A DNA stretch of 58,326 bases, taken from the NCBI RefSeq assembly GCF_001590865.1, contig NZ_BBUY01000001.1, forward strand, positions 842,675-901,000, in the 5' to 3' direction. The notes under the pieces are model-generated. The model had not been told where the DNA came from. It did no database searches and saw only the letters and a list, made by a program, of their open reading frames with translations. Both the position numbers and the translations under genes were made by a program. The first letter of the stretch is position 1, and every line of letters begins with the position of its first letter. Shown in pieces: positions 7,685 to 16,375 of the stretch. This stretch comes from Streptomyces sp. NBRC 110611. GTDB taxonomy: Bacteria; Actinomycetota; Actinomycetes; Streptomycetales; Streptomycetaceae.

Positions 7685-9157
7685 TCACGGGGCGGAGCCC
7701 TCCGGTGATGCCGACGCGGCCATCACCGCGCGGGCGATCGGTGCGGCGCTCCCTCCGCCGCTGATGTCCGCGCGGTCGGCGGCCGCTTCCTCGACCACCA
7801 CGGCCACCGCGACCGTCGGCTCGTACGAGTCCGGCTTCCGGGCCCAGGAGATGAACCAGGCATAGGGCGTGCCCTCGTTGTACACGCCGTGCTGGGCGGT
7901 GCCCGTCTTGCCGCCGACCGTCAGGCCCTTGACGGCCGCGTTCCGCCCGCTGCCGCGCTCGACGACGTCGACCATCATCTCCTGGAGCTGCTCGGCGGTG
8001 GCCGGACCGACCACCTGGCGGGTGGGCGGATGCGGTCCGGCCGCGACGAGCACACCCCCGGCGTCGGTCACCTTGTCGACCAGGTACGGCGGTCTCAGCT
8101 GGCCCCCGTTGGCGACCACCGCCGAGACCATCGCCATCTGGAGCGGCGTGGCGGCGGTGTCGTACTGCCCGATGGCCGACAGGGCGAGCTGCGCGGGATC
8201 CATCCGGGCGTCGAAGGTGCTGGGCGCGACGGCGGACGGGATGCGCAGCCGGCGGTCGTCGAAGCCGAACCTGCGGGCCGTGTCCGTCATTCCGCGCAGC
8301 CCGACCCTGGCGCCGAGCCGCGCGAAGACGGTGTTGCACGAGGCGCGGAAGGCGTAGCGGAGCGGTGCGTCCGCGCAGTCCACCGCCGCGTTGTCGAGCT
8401 GGGTGGTGGTGCCGGGCAGGGTGTAGGGATCGGGCGAGTCCGTACGGGCGTCGATATCGGTGACCAGCCCGCGCTCCAGCGCGGCCGCCGCGGTGACCAC
8501 CTTGAAGGTGGAGCCGGGCGGATAGGTCTGCCGCAGCGCCCGGTTGAGCATCGGCCGGCCGGCGGCCCCGTTCAGCCGGCGCCAGGCGTCGGTGACCTCC
8601 GGGCCGTTGCCGGACAGCTCTCCGGGTTCGTACGACGGCGAGCTGACCAGCGCCAGCACGCGCCCGGTACGCGGTTCGATCGCGGCCACCGCGCCCTTCC
8701 GGCCGCCCAGGCCCTCGAACGCGGCGCGCTGCATCCGGGGGTTGATGGTGGTGTGGACCACGCCGCCCGCCCGGTGGGCGCGGGTCAGCCGGTGCCACCA
8801 GGGGAAGGCGACCAGCCGGTCGTCGGCGCCGGAGAGCACGCCGTCCTCGGCCCGTTCCAGCAGGGACGTCCCGTAGACCTGGGAGGAGTAGCCGGTGACC
8901 GGTGCGTACAGCGGCCCGTCGGTGTAGGTGCGCTCATAGCGCAGGCGCCCGCCGCTGTCCCGGGACCCGGTGACCGGCCGGCCCTCGACGAGCAGGGCGC
9001 CGCGGGGCCGTTCGTAACGCGCGATCTCCGCCCGCCGGTTGGCCGGGCTCGCGCCGTACCCCTCCGCTTCGAAGACCTGCACCCGGGCGGCGTTCACCAG
9101 CAGGGCGACCAGGAGGAGGAAGGAGAACGCGGCGGTGTGCCGGATGCAGCGGATCAA
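7685..9157 (-). CDS. class B penicillin-binding protein (transpeptidase)
   Basis: This 490-residue peptidoglycan DD-transpeptidase has an N-terminal membrane anchor (FSFLLLVALLV, residues 11-21), a dimerisation region, and a C-terminal penicillin-binding domain. The three active-site motifs are S216-T-F-K219, S273-C-N275 and K417-T-G419. The start overlaps the stop of the upstream SEDS gene by four bases, so the two products are probably made together as a glycosyltransferase/transpeptidase pair. The sequence resembles streptomycete PbpA/FtsI-like accessory PBPs, used in elongation, division or sporulation rather than being the essential FtsI of the dcw cluster. Confidence 0.92.
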   Translation of the reverse strand: MIRCIRHTAAFSFLLLVALLVNAARVQVFEAEGYGASPANRRAEIARYERPRGALLVEGRPVTGSRDSGGRLRYERTYTDGPLYAPVTGYSSQVYGTSLLERAEDGVLSGADDRLVAFPWWHRLTRAHRAGGVVHTTINPRMQRAAFEGLGGRKGAVAAIEPRTGRVLALVSSPSYEPGELSGNGPEVTDAWRRLNGAAGRPMLNRALRQTYPPGSTFKVVTAAAALERGLVTDIDARTDSPDPYTLPGTTTQLDNAAVDCADAPLRYAFRASCNTVFARLGARVGLRGMTDTARRFGFDDRRLRIPSAVAPSTFDARMDPAQLALSAIGQYDTAATPLQMAMVSAVVANGGQLRPPYLVDKVTDAGGVLVAAGPHPPTRQVVGPATAEQLQEMMVDVVERGSGRNAAVKGLTVGGKTGTAQHGVYNEGTPYAWFISWARKPDSYEPTVAVAVVVEEAAADRADISGGGSAAPIARAVMAASASPEGSAP

Positions 9158-10680
9158 CGGCCGGCCTCCGGCTCCGGATCCCGCTCCGGTCCCGGTCCCC
9201 GCTCCGGTCCCGGTCCCCGCTCCGGTCCCGGCTTCCGCTCCGACGTCAGCCTCGCCGCCGGCTCGGACACCAGCTCGGACACCAGCTCCGGCGCCGGCTC
9301 GGACGTCGGATCCGGCGCCGCCGGCTCGGGTTCCGGGCAGCGCGCCCGGTCGCTGATCTTCAGGAGGAGCGCGACGATGATCCAGTTGGTGACGACGGAC
9401 GACCCGCCCTGTGCGAGGAACGGCATCGCCATCCCCGTCAGCGGAATCAGCCCCATCACCCCGCCGGCGATGACGAAGACCTGGATCGCGGGGAGCGCCG
9501 CGAGGCCGACCGCCAGCAGGCTGCCGAACGGGTCCGCCAGCCCGAGCGCCGCACGGTACCCCCGGGCGACCAGCAGCGCGTACAGCAGGAACAGCGCGGT
9601 GAGCCCCGCCAGCCCCAGCTCCTCACCGACCGTCGCCAGGATGAAGTCGGACTTCATGGCAAAGCCGATCAGATACGAGTGGCCCTGCCCGAGGCCGGTG
9701 CCGAGCAGCCCGCCGGACGCGAACGCGAACAGCGACTGGGCGAGCTGACCGGGCCCCTCGCCGGCTTCGATCCCGGCGAACGGCTGCTGCCAGTCCTCGA
9801 CCCGGCCGTGCACATGCGGCTCCAGCGTGCCGACCGCGGCCGCGCCGATGCCCGCCAGCAGCAGCCCGACCGCGATCCAGCCGGTCCGGCCGGTCGCGAC
9901 GTACAGCAGGACCACGAAGATCCCGAAGAACAGCAGCGAGGTCCCCAGATCGCGTTCGAGGACCAGCACGGCCACGCTGACCAGCCAGATCGCCACCACC
10001 GGCGCCAGCACCCGGCCGGCCGGCAGCTGCAGCCCCGCCACCCGGTGCCCCAGCCGCGCCAGCCCGCTCCGGTTGGCGGCGAGGTAGGCCGCGAAGAACA
10101 CGGTGATCAGCACCTTGGCGAACTCGCCCGGCTGGAGGGAGAATCCGGCGAACCGGATCCAGATCTTCGCCCCGTTGACCGCGGGGAACAGGATCGGCGC
10201 CACCATCAGGAGCAGCGCGAGCGCCGCGCACCGGTAGGCGTAGCGCTGGAGCACCCGGTGGTCGGGCAGCAGCAGGACCACGGCGATGAAGAGCGCGACG
10301 CCGATCGTCGACCACACCAGCTGTGTGGGCGCGGCATGATCGGCCGGCGTCTCCAGGTCGAGCCGGAAGATCAGCACCAGACCGAGCCCGTTGAGCAGTA
10401 CGGCGGTGGGCAGCAACAGGGGATCGGCGAAGGGGGCGCGGAGGCGTACGACGAGGTGCGCGAGGAGCGCCAGCCCGCCGAGCCCGGCGCCGTACTGGAG
10501 CGCACCGGCCGGGAGAGCGTGCCCCCGGGCCAGGCCCACGACGACATATCCGCAGACGCTGATCAGCACAGCGCCGACCAGGAGGGCGAGTTCGACACCG
10601 CGCCGCTTGGGCTGGGACGGCAAGGAGGGAGGAGTGTCCGCCGGGCGTGCCGTGGCGGCCGCCCTCGCCGTTGCCGTCAT
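9154..10680 (-). CDS. SEDS peptidoglycan glycosyltransferase (FtsW/RodA/SpoVE family)
   Basis: This polytopic membrane protein of about 508 residues has the SEDS signatures: QPGEFAKV, ERDLGTSLLFFG, and the late loop with GGVMGLIPLTGMAMPF followed by LAQGGSSVV. The family polymerises lipid II with a partner class B PBP, here the next gene. ATG 10680 is used; TTG 10689 is also open. The C-terminal tail of about 55 residues is unusual: it is acidic/Pro-rich, with repeats such as PGPERG three times, encoded by an 18-bp tandem repeat near 9184-9235. Confidence 0.92.
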   Translation of the reverse strand: MTATARAAATARPADTPPSLPSQPKRRGVELALLVGAVLISVCGYVVVGLARGHALPAGALQYGAGLGGLALLAHLVVRLRAPFADPLLLPTAVLLNGLGLVLIFRLDLETPADHAAPTQLVWSTIGVALFIAVVLLLPDHRVLQRYAYRCAALALLLMVAPILFPAVNGAKIWIRFAGFSLQPGEFAKVLITVFFAAYLAANRSGLARLGHRVAGLQLPAGRVLAPVVAIWLVSVAVLVLERDLGTSLLFFGIFVVLLYVATGRTGWIAVGLLLAGIGAAAVGTLEPHVHGRVEDWQQPFAGIEAGEGPGQLAQSLFAFASGGLLGTGLGQGHSYLIGFAMKSDFILATVGEELGLAGLTALFLLYALLVARGYRAALGLADPFGSLLAVGLAALPAIQVFVIAGGVMGLIPLTGMAMPFLAQGGSSVVTNWIIVALLLKISDRARCPEPEPAAPDPTSEPAPELVSELVSEPAARLTSERKPGPERGPGPERGPGPERDPEPEAGR

Positions 10681-10781
10681 GCCTGGCAACGTAGCAAGCG
10701 GAGGCCGCTATTTCCGTTATGTCGGATACGGCGTGATGTCGGATGCGGCCTTCAGGGCGTACGCACCCCCGGCGGCCGGGC

Positions 10782-11156
10782 TCAGCACCAGCGGGGCCGC
10801 TTGCCGTCCTGGACGATGTGCCGCTCCGAGGACCAGGCGTACGAGGCGTCGCTGAGCTTGTACCAGACCGGGTTGCCCTCGACCCGCTGCCCCTTCACCC
10901 GGCAGACGATCCCCACCACCGTTCCGTACTGCTTGGACCCGAGCGCGCGGTACTGGTAACTCGGACCGGTGCGGACCACCAGGCCCGACCTGGCGACGAC
11001 CCGGCCTTCGTACTCTGCCCGGCCCTCGTGGTCTGCCCGGCCCTCGTGCACCGCCCGTGCCGGACCGGCCATGGCGACGACGGCCAGCAGGCCGCATGCG
11101 ACACCCAGACCGCACCGACCGCCCTTCGCCGACGTAATCAACCACTGCGGAACCAT
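10782..11156 (-). CDS. secreted SH3-like domain protein
   Basis: This 124-residue protein has a signal peptide (basic start, then GLGVACGLLAVVAMAGPARA) followed by an SH3b-like domain (LVVRTGPSYQYRALGSKQYG ... WYKLSDASYAWSSERHI). SH3b domains of this type usually bind peptidoglycan in secreted proteins. I chose ATG 11156, preceded by GGAAG. The frame stays open to ATG 11279, which has a stronger AGGAGG, but the 41 extra residues are His/Arg-rich and another frame there shows the better coding bias. It is the first clear gene of the leftward wall cluster. Confidence 0.78.
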   Translation of the reverse strand: MVPQWLITSAKGGRCGLGVACGLLAVVAMAGPARAVHEGRADHEGRAEYEGRVVARSGLVVRTGPSYQYRALGSKQYGTVVGIVCRVKGQRVEGNPVWYKLSDASYAWSSERHIVQDGKRPRWC

Positions 11157-11279
11157 CCGCTTCCGAGATATTCGCTCACGAGCCGCGCGACGCGAAGGCA
11201 CGTGACGGCGATAGCGATAACGATGACGATGACGACGGCGATGGTGAGGGTGATGGACAAATACGCACTGCGGAGACAT
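11138..11279 (-). pseudogene. small single-pass membrane protein, apparently frameshifted
   Basis: An ATG at 11279 has an ideal AGGAGG six to seven bases upstream. However, the G/C-ending-codon frame is the neighbouring one, which from 11260 to the stop at 11138 reads LSITLTIAVVIVIVIAIAV and then a short basic tail. This is a single transmembrane helix. Removing one base of the AAA/TTT run at 11259-11261 joins the ATG to that frame and gives a 46-residue membrane peptide. The reading end overlaps the SH3 gene start by 19 bp, suggesting coupling. It is either a real frameshift, a sequencing error, or a TTG-started ORF. Confidence 0.45.
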
Positions 11280-11359
11280 GCACTTCCTCCTGCAAAGGAG
11301 TAGAGGCTCCAGGGGCGAGATCGAATCCGCGAATTCAGCGGAATCCCTGGAGGTTTCCC

Positions 11360-11412
11360 GGGAGCCGGGAGCCGGGAGCCGGGAGCCGGGAGCCAGAAGC
11401 CGGAAGCCGGAG
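11360..11412. repeat. tandem 7-bp repeat (GGGAGCC)n
   Basis: Five near-perfect GGGAGCC units are followed by three degenerate ones (AGAAGCC, GGAAGCC, GGAGG). The array is non-coding and lies in the gap upstream of the P450 gene. Confidence 0.85.
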
Positions 11413-11902
11413 GTCCCAGGCCAATCTCGGGGAAACCCATGGAAATCCCCCCGCTTCTCACGCTAAGGAGGCCCCGAAGTGTCCGCAACTCATCACGATC
11501 CGTGATGATTAGGGTAAGGGTGTCGAAATTGGGCGCGATCTCAACTCGGACCTCGAACTGCCCCCGCCCGCCGACGCCTTCCCTTCGCCACCAACGGAAT
11601 CCGCCGCTATCCAGGCTGTGCTCGCCCGCCGGAAGTGTCGGTTCGCTGTCGCACATCCGCCCGTAAGGATGGCGGAGCTCTGCCCCCGACACCTGCCCCC
11701 TGATCGCTGATCCGACGGACCCGTCGAGCGCATCTACGCCTTCCGTGACGCCGAGGGGTGGCTCACGCGGAGGTGCGGCGGCGCGCCTGGTGGGCGCTCC
11801 TCGGGCGCGTATCAGGGTTCCGCCGGGCGTTCATCAGGGTTGGCCCAGGGCTCTCCCAGGGGGATCCCGGGTTGTTCGGTGAACGTGCCCGATGGCACTT
11901 TG

Positions 11903-11923
11903 TAAACTCGTTCGGACCGAACG
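11903..11923 (+). promoter_or_regulatory. candidate promoter -10 with overlapping palindromic operator
   Basis: TAAACT (11903-11908) could serve as a -10 element. Directly after it lies CGTTCGGACCGAACG (11909-11923), a perfect 7-bp inverted repeat about a central A, typical of dimeric regulators such as TetR-family proteins. The next gene on this strand is the P450, 320 bp away. The assignment is inference. Confidence 0.4.
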
Positions 11924-12242
11924 GGCCGGATGGCCCTGGCGGGCCCGGCGGGCCAGGAGTAGACCAAAGAACCGACCGAAGCAGAAGCGCAGACCGAAGT
12001 TCAGATCAAGCGCAGATCAAGTACAGATCACAACAGACGAGAAGAAGGCCGAGCTCATCATGCTGCCGCGGACGATCGGGGGACCGGTCGGGGCATGGAC
12101 CCGCGCCATGACCGCCGCGGACGAGGGGCTATGGCGTACGTCACACCCGTGCACGCCGAGTGGGGGGCCCGTGCTGTCCGGCCGCCTTCGGGCCGCCGAG
12201 CGCGGGTGACCGTCCCCCTCGACGAAAGGCAGTATTAGCGTC

Positions 12243-13529
12243 ATGACGACTCTCCGTTCCCGGATCATCGCCTGGGCCGGCCGCATGTATCTGGCGAGAA
12301 CGCGCAAGAAAGGATTCGACCTGTCTCGAATGTCTTTCTTGCCCGAGTCCGTCCTGATGCCCTTGCGGCGCGAGGGGCTCGACCCGGTGGGCGATCTGGC
12401 GGTGGTCCGGGAGAAGGAGCCGATCAGCAAGCTCCCCGTGCCGATAGCCGCCAATGTCTGGCTGGTCACCGGCTATGACGAGGCGAAGGCGGTGCTCGGT
12501 AAGGGAAAGGCCTTCAGCTCGGACTTCACCAATCTCGTCGGCAAGGCCGGCGCGGGTGCCGAACAGAACCCCGGAGGCCTCGGATTCGCCGACCCGCCGG
12601 TGCACACCCGGCTCCGCCGGCTGCTGACCCCCGAATTCACCATGCGCCGCCTCGGTCGGCTCACGCCCCGGATCCACGAGATCATCGAGGAACGTCTTGA
12701 TGCCATGGAAGAGGCGGGCAAGAACGGCGATCCGGTCGACGTCGTCCATTCCTTCGCCCTGCCCATTCCCTCCCTGGTCATCTGCGAACTCCTGGGCGTT
12801 CCTTACGAGGACCGCGCCGATTTCGAACGTCTCAGTGCGGCACGTTTCGACCTCTTCAGCGGCGCCAATGCCTCCTTCGGTGCCATATCCGAATCCCTCT
12901 CCTATTTCCGGGACGTCGTCAAGAAGCAGCGTGAAAACCCGGGCGACGGGTTGCTCGGCATGATCGTCAAGGAGCACGGCGACTCGGTCACCGACGAGGA
13001 ACTGGCCGGTCTGGCGGACGGCGTTCTCACCGGCGGCTTCGAAACCACCGCCAGCATGCTGGCGCTGGGCGCCCTGGTGCTCCTGCAGGACCCGGAGCAC
13101 TTCGCAGCCATCAAGGACGACGATGACGTCATCGATGGCTATGTGGAAGAGCTGCTGCGTTACCTCACCGTCGTCCAGGTCGCCTTCCCGCGCTTCGCCC
13201 GCGAGGACCTGGAGATCGGCGGTGTCCGGATCGCCGCCGGAGATGTCGTGCTGTGCTCTCTGAGCGGTGCGGACCGGGACGGCAAACTCGGCCCGGACAT
13301 GGAGCAGTTCGACCCCTCCCGCGATGTCCCCTCCCATTTGGCCTTCGGCTACGGAATACATCGCTGCGTAGGCGCCGAACTCGCCCGCATGGAACTCCGC
13401 GCCGCCTACCCCGCCCTGGTCCGCCGCTTTCCCCAGATGCGCCTGGCGATCCGCCCGGAGGAACTGGAATTCCGCAAACTCTCCATCGTCTACGGAATCG
13501 AGTCGCTACCGGTCCGCCTGAACGGCTGA
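12243..13529 (+). CDS. cytochrome P450
   Basis: This 428-residue soluble bacterial P450 has an I-helix GGFETTAS with the E267-T268-T269 oxygen-activation motif, a K-helix ExxR at E303-R306, and the haem loop FGYGIHRCVG with thiolate ligand C375. It needs a ferredoxin and reductase, which are not encoded nearby. The ATG at 12243 has only a weak AAAGG about 15 bases upstream. It stands alone after a long gap holding a palindromic candidate operator. The substrate cannot be inferred; the surrounding region looks accessory. Confidence 0.95.
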   Translation: MTTLRSRIIAWAGRMYLARTRKKGFDLSRMSFLPESVLMPLRREGLDPVGDLAVVREKEPISKLPVPIAANVWLVTGYDEAKAVLGKGKAFSSDFTNLVGKAGAGAEQNPGGLGFADPPVHTRLRRLLTPEFTMRRLGRLTPRIHEIIEERLDAMEEAGKNGDPVDVVHSFALPIPSLVICELLGVPYEDRADFERLSAARFDLFSGANASFGAISESLSYFRDVVKKQRENPGDGLLGMIVKEHGDSVTDEELAGLADGVLTGGFETTASMLALGALVLLQDPEHFAAIKDDDDVIDGYVEELLRYLTVVQVAFPRFAREDLEIGGVRIAAGDVVLCSLSGADRDGKLGPDMEQFDPSRDVPSHLAFGYGIHRCVGAELARMELRAAYPALVRRFPQMRLAIRPEELEFRKLSIVYGIESLPVRLNG

Positions 13530-13544
13530 TCCGTACCGCGGTCC

Positions 13545-13943
13545 GGGCTGCGGAGGCGGGCTGCCGAGGTGGACCGCTGATGTGGGCGGCGGAGGCGGGC
13601 CGGGTTGCCGAGGCCGGGCAGCGCCGGGGCCTCCCCCCCCATGAACTGCTGGGCACCTCAAGCGGGTTGCGGCGGGCGCTCCCGGACGAAGGTCGGCGGC
13701 CCGTGGCGCGGGGATGGCGCGGCGGGCCCTTCTCGGTCGAGGACGAGGGCGCGACGGTGCCGCTGTCGCTCGCCCTCGCCGCCGACGCCTTCCTGGGGGC
13801 GCACCCCGGGATGACCTGCTCCCCGGGCTCGGCGGACGTCGACGTCTCGGATGGCGGCTACGGCCCAGGGCCTCTCCGGCGGATCATCGCCCGCGGCGAG
13901 TATGCCCGGGCAGTGATCCACCGGACACGCTGGGGAGGGGGCG
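13545..13943 (+). pseudogene. possible gene remnant, unrecognised
   Basis: Between the P450 and the DUF6624 gene one forward frame reads like protein (for example PFSVEDEGATVPLSLALAA, then TCSPGSADVDVSDGG and IIARGEYARAVIH). It has no start codon with an SD, is fused to out-of-frame P450 sequence upstream, and runs into the antisense of DUF6624. I take it as a decayed C-terminal fragment; the family is not recognised. Confidence 0.3.
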
Positions 13944-14450
13944 TCAGGCCACGGAGAACTGGGCAACGTACTCGTCGAAGGGCTCGATGCCGACTCCGGC
14001 GCGGAGTTCGTCCATACGCTCGGGCTCTTCACAGGGCCACGGAACCGGTGCCCCGTCCTTCACGCCGGCGATCTGAGTGCCGTAGACCTGCTTGCGGCCC
14101 TCATTGACCAGCGTGCGATCGCGCAGGAAGGCCAGCTCGCGGGGGCTGGCCGAGCCCGCCGACACCGCCTGCTGCATCAACTGGAGGGCACGGCGCTGAA
14201 CGTCGAGCTGCCGGTCGGAGTGCTGAGCGATCAGCCATGCCGCGCGTGCGGCCTCTTCGCCGACGAGTTCCGCCGTCGGCCAGCCGTACTCCTCCATGAT
14301 CTCGGCAAGCCGGTCACCGTGCCGAGCGGTCAGCCGCCGCCACGCCAGCTGCTCGACGGGGTCATCGCTGTTCGCGCGGGCTGCGGACTGGTGATCGGCC
14401 GTAGCCATGTCCGTGAGTTCCACCGTCAGCGCGGCAACGTCGTGCGCCAC
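13944..14450 (-). CDS. DUF6624 domain protein
   Basis: This 168-residue helical protein matches the DUF6624 pattern: RLAEIMEEYGWPTAELVGEEAARAAWLIAQHSD..LQRRALQLM, then SPRELAFLRDRTLVNEGRKQVYGTQ. Function of the family is unknown; in streptomycetes such genes are often strain-variable. GTG 14450 is preferred, with GGGAG six bases upstream; TTG 14456 is possible. It lies next to a transposase remnant. Confidence 0.78.
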   Translation of the reverse strand: MAHDVAALTVELTDMATADHQSAARANSDDPVEQLAWRRLTARHGDRLAEIMEEYGWPTAELVGEEAARAAWLIAQHSDRQLDVQRRALQLMQQAVSAGSASPRELAFLRDRTLVNEGRKQVYGTQIAGVKDGAPVPWPCEEPERMDELRAGVGIEPFDEYVAQFSVA

Positions 14451-14589
14451 TCTCAACTCCCAGGTCAGATCCGTGCTTTGCGTCGGCTCGCAAGCCTACA
14501 AGCGCAAATCGGGCGTAAAGATCATTCCGGAGAACGGTGACAGGCGCCTCCCCGCACCGGGATAATGGATCTACCCCCGGAGCCAGAAC

Positions 14590-14755
14590 CGGATCGCGCG
14601 ATGGCACTCCGGTCCGGTTCCGGTACAGAATCCCGTTGATGACCCTGCGGTGGCTGTCCCAACGCCCACCGCGCTGCCCGGACTTCGGCAGATGCGGCTT
14701 TCAGTCGGGCCCATTCCTCGTTCGTGAGATCTCCCCGCCCCCCTGGACATGCCAA
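14590..14755 (-). mobile_element. IS5-family transposase remnant (N-terminal fragment, frameshifted)
   Basis: Reading leftward from ATG 14755, the peptide contains GDLTNEEWARLK, the typical N-terminus of IS5-type DDE transposases. A one-base shift then continues as LPKSGQRGGRWDSHRRVING and ILYRNRTGVPSRD, the next conserved block of the same family. The catalytic domain is missing and no terminal inverted repeats are visible, so this is a scar of an insertion, not an active element. Confidence 0.75.
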
Positions 14756-14967
14756 CGAACAACCAAGGCCGAGACGGTCACAAGGCTCGCCGGACAGGCC
14801 CTAGCCGCCCCGGCCTGACCGACCTGACCTGACCGCCGGCCCGACCCGGCCCGGTCTGACTTGGCCATTCGTGATTTCTTGTATCGGTGGCAGGGAGCGG
14901 CCATGACAGCAGCGGGCGAGCCCGTGACCTCTGCGTGCCCGTCCGATAGCCTGGACGGGAGGCGATC

Positions 14968-15645
14968 ATGATGCCCCACCTCCGTCCCGATCCGGGCCCC
15001 GAGGATCTGGTCGAGGCCGCCCGCGCCTGCGGCGTGACGGACGAGCGCCTGCTGTGCGCCCTCCGTGCCACCCCGCGCGCGGCCTTCGTCCCGGCCGCCC
15101 ACCACGCGTCGGTGTACGTGGATGTCCCGCTTCCGATCGGTCATGGCCAGGTGACGACGCAGCCCTCCCTCGTGGCGAGGATGATCGCCGCGCTGGGCCT
15201 CACCGGAGACGAGCGCGTACTGGAGATCGGCAGCGGTCACGGCTTCCAGACCGCGTTGCTGGCCCGCCTCGCCGCGTACGTCGTCGGCGTCGAACGATGG
15301 GCGGACATCGCCGGGCAGGCCCGGGCCAACCTCGCCGGCCAGAGCATCGGAAACGCCGAGATCGTCGTCGCCGACGGCACCCTGGGTGCGGCGGACCGGG
15401 CGCCGTTCGACGCGATCGTGGTCTCCGCCGCCTACCCGGAGGTGCCGCCACCGCTGGCCGCACAGCTGCGTGCGGGCGGCCGCCTGGTGCAGCCGATCGG
15501 GCCGGGCGGCCAGGAACGCGTCGAGCTGTACGAGGGGACGCGCGAGGGCCTCGTGCGCCGCCGGACCGTCGCCCTCGCCCACTTCGTCCGCCTCTACGGC
15601 GAGTACGGCTATCCTCCGGCGGCCCCGCCCGAGGACGATGGCTGA
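14968..15645 (+). CDS. protein-L-isoaspartate O-methyltransferase-like protein
   Basis: This 225-residue SAM-dependent methyltransferase has the PCMT N-terminal region with a PRAAFVPAAHHASVYVDVPLPIG stretch and GQVTTQPSLVARM, then SAM-binding VLEIGSGHGFQTALLA and the acidic end of strand 2 (VVGVERW). PCMT repairs L-isoaspartyl residues in aged proteins. An SD (GGGAGG) precedes ATG 14968, and TAGCCT upstream may be a -10. It overlaps or abuts the DUF429 gene. Some streptomycete PCMT-like proteins modify peptides instead, but no precursor peptide gene is seen here. Confidence 0.88.
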   Translation: MMPHLRPDPGPEDLVEAARACGVTDERLLCALRATPRAAFVPAAHHASVYVDVPLPIGHGQVTTQPSLVARMIAALGLTGDERVLEIGSGHGFQTALLARLAAYVVGVERWADIAGQARANLAGQSIGNAEIVVADGTLGAADRAPFDAIVVSAAYPEVPPPLAAQLRAGGRLVQPIGPGGQERVELYEGTREGLVRRRTVALAHFVRLYGEYGYPPAAPPEDDG

Positions 15646-15646
15646 C

Positions 15647-16366
15647 ATGGTGACCGTCTACGGCGCCGACGCGTGCCCGGCCGGATGGCTGGCGGTGGGC
15701 CTCCGCGACGGCCGCTTCGCACAGGTACGGCTCATCACCACCCTGCGCTCCCTCCTGGTCGAGGCCGAGGCCGAGACTGAGACCGAGGCCGCGACCGAGG
15801 CCGACGGCGTCGCCGTCATCGCCGTGGACATGCCGCTGGGACTCCTCGACTCCGGGTGGCGGCGCGCGGACCGGGAGGCGGCAGCCCTGCTGGGACCCCG
15901 CAGGGGCAGCGTCTTCCCGGTGCCGCCGGGCGCGGTCTGGCAGGAGGCGGAGTACGACGGCGCGCGGCGCCGGTGCCGCGAACTCACCGGGGCCGGGCTG
16001 AGCCGCCAGACCTGGGCGCTCGCGCCCAAACTCCGGGAGGCGAACGCCTGTATCGCGGAGCCCGGGGGCGACCGGCTCTTCGAAGCACACCCGGAGGTGT
16101 CCTTCCGGGCCCTCGCGGGCGGGACGCCGCTCCTCGCCCGTAAGAAGAGCTGGGCAGGGCAGATGGCACGACGCTCGCTCCTCGCCGCGGCCGGCATCGT
16201 CCTCCCGGACGACCTGGGGGACGCCGGAAGCTCCCCACCGGACGACGTACTCGACGCGGCCGCCGCCGCGTGGACGGCCCACCGGATCGCCCGCGGCCGT
16301 GCGCACTCCCTTCCGGATCCTCCCGAGCACGACGCGGACGGGCGCCCGATCGCGATCTGGTACTGA
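15647..16366 (+). CDS. DUF429 family protein
   Basis: This 239-residue protein fits DUF429, predicted to have an RNase-H-like fold: it starts GADACPAGWLAVGL, has IAVDMPLGL, then EAHPEVSFRAL and late DDVLDAAAAAWTAHR. The biochemical role is unknown. ATG 15647 is favoured because GAGGA at 15631-15635 is at a workable distance; ATG 15638 would overlap the methyltransferase by eight bases. Residues about 39-52 are a Glu/Thr/Ala-rich insertion (EAEAETETEAATEA) encoded by a GAC/GAG-type repeat. Confidence 0.82.
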   Translation: MVTVYGADACPAGWLAVGLRDGRFAQVRLITTLRSLLVEAEAETETEAATEADGVAVIAVDMPLGLLDSGWRRADREAAALLGPRRGSVFPVPPGAVWQEAEYDGARRRCRELTGAGLSRQTWALAPKLREANACIAEPGGDRLFEAHPEVSFRALAGGTPLLARKKSWAGQMARRSLLAAAGIVLPDDLGDAGSSPPDDVLDAAAAAWTAHRIARGRAHSLPDPPEHDADGRPIAIWY

Positions 16367-16375
16367 CCTGTGCCC

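Larger units (their letters stand above)
11280..12242. other. long intergenic region upstream of the P450 gene
   Basis: This 960-bp region has no gene I can support. It holds a GGGAGCC heptamer array (11360-11412) and a 15-bp palindrome at 11909-11923. A short ORF (ATG 12060 to 12209, 49 codons, GC-rich third positions) lacks an SD. Base composition is less biased than in neighbours, consistent with non-coding or decayed DNA. Confidence 0.5.

Noticed and set aside
12060..12209. 49-codon ORF before the P450 with GC-rich third positions
   Set aside because: No ribosome site, short, and not similar to anything I know; could be chance in high-GC DNA.
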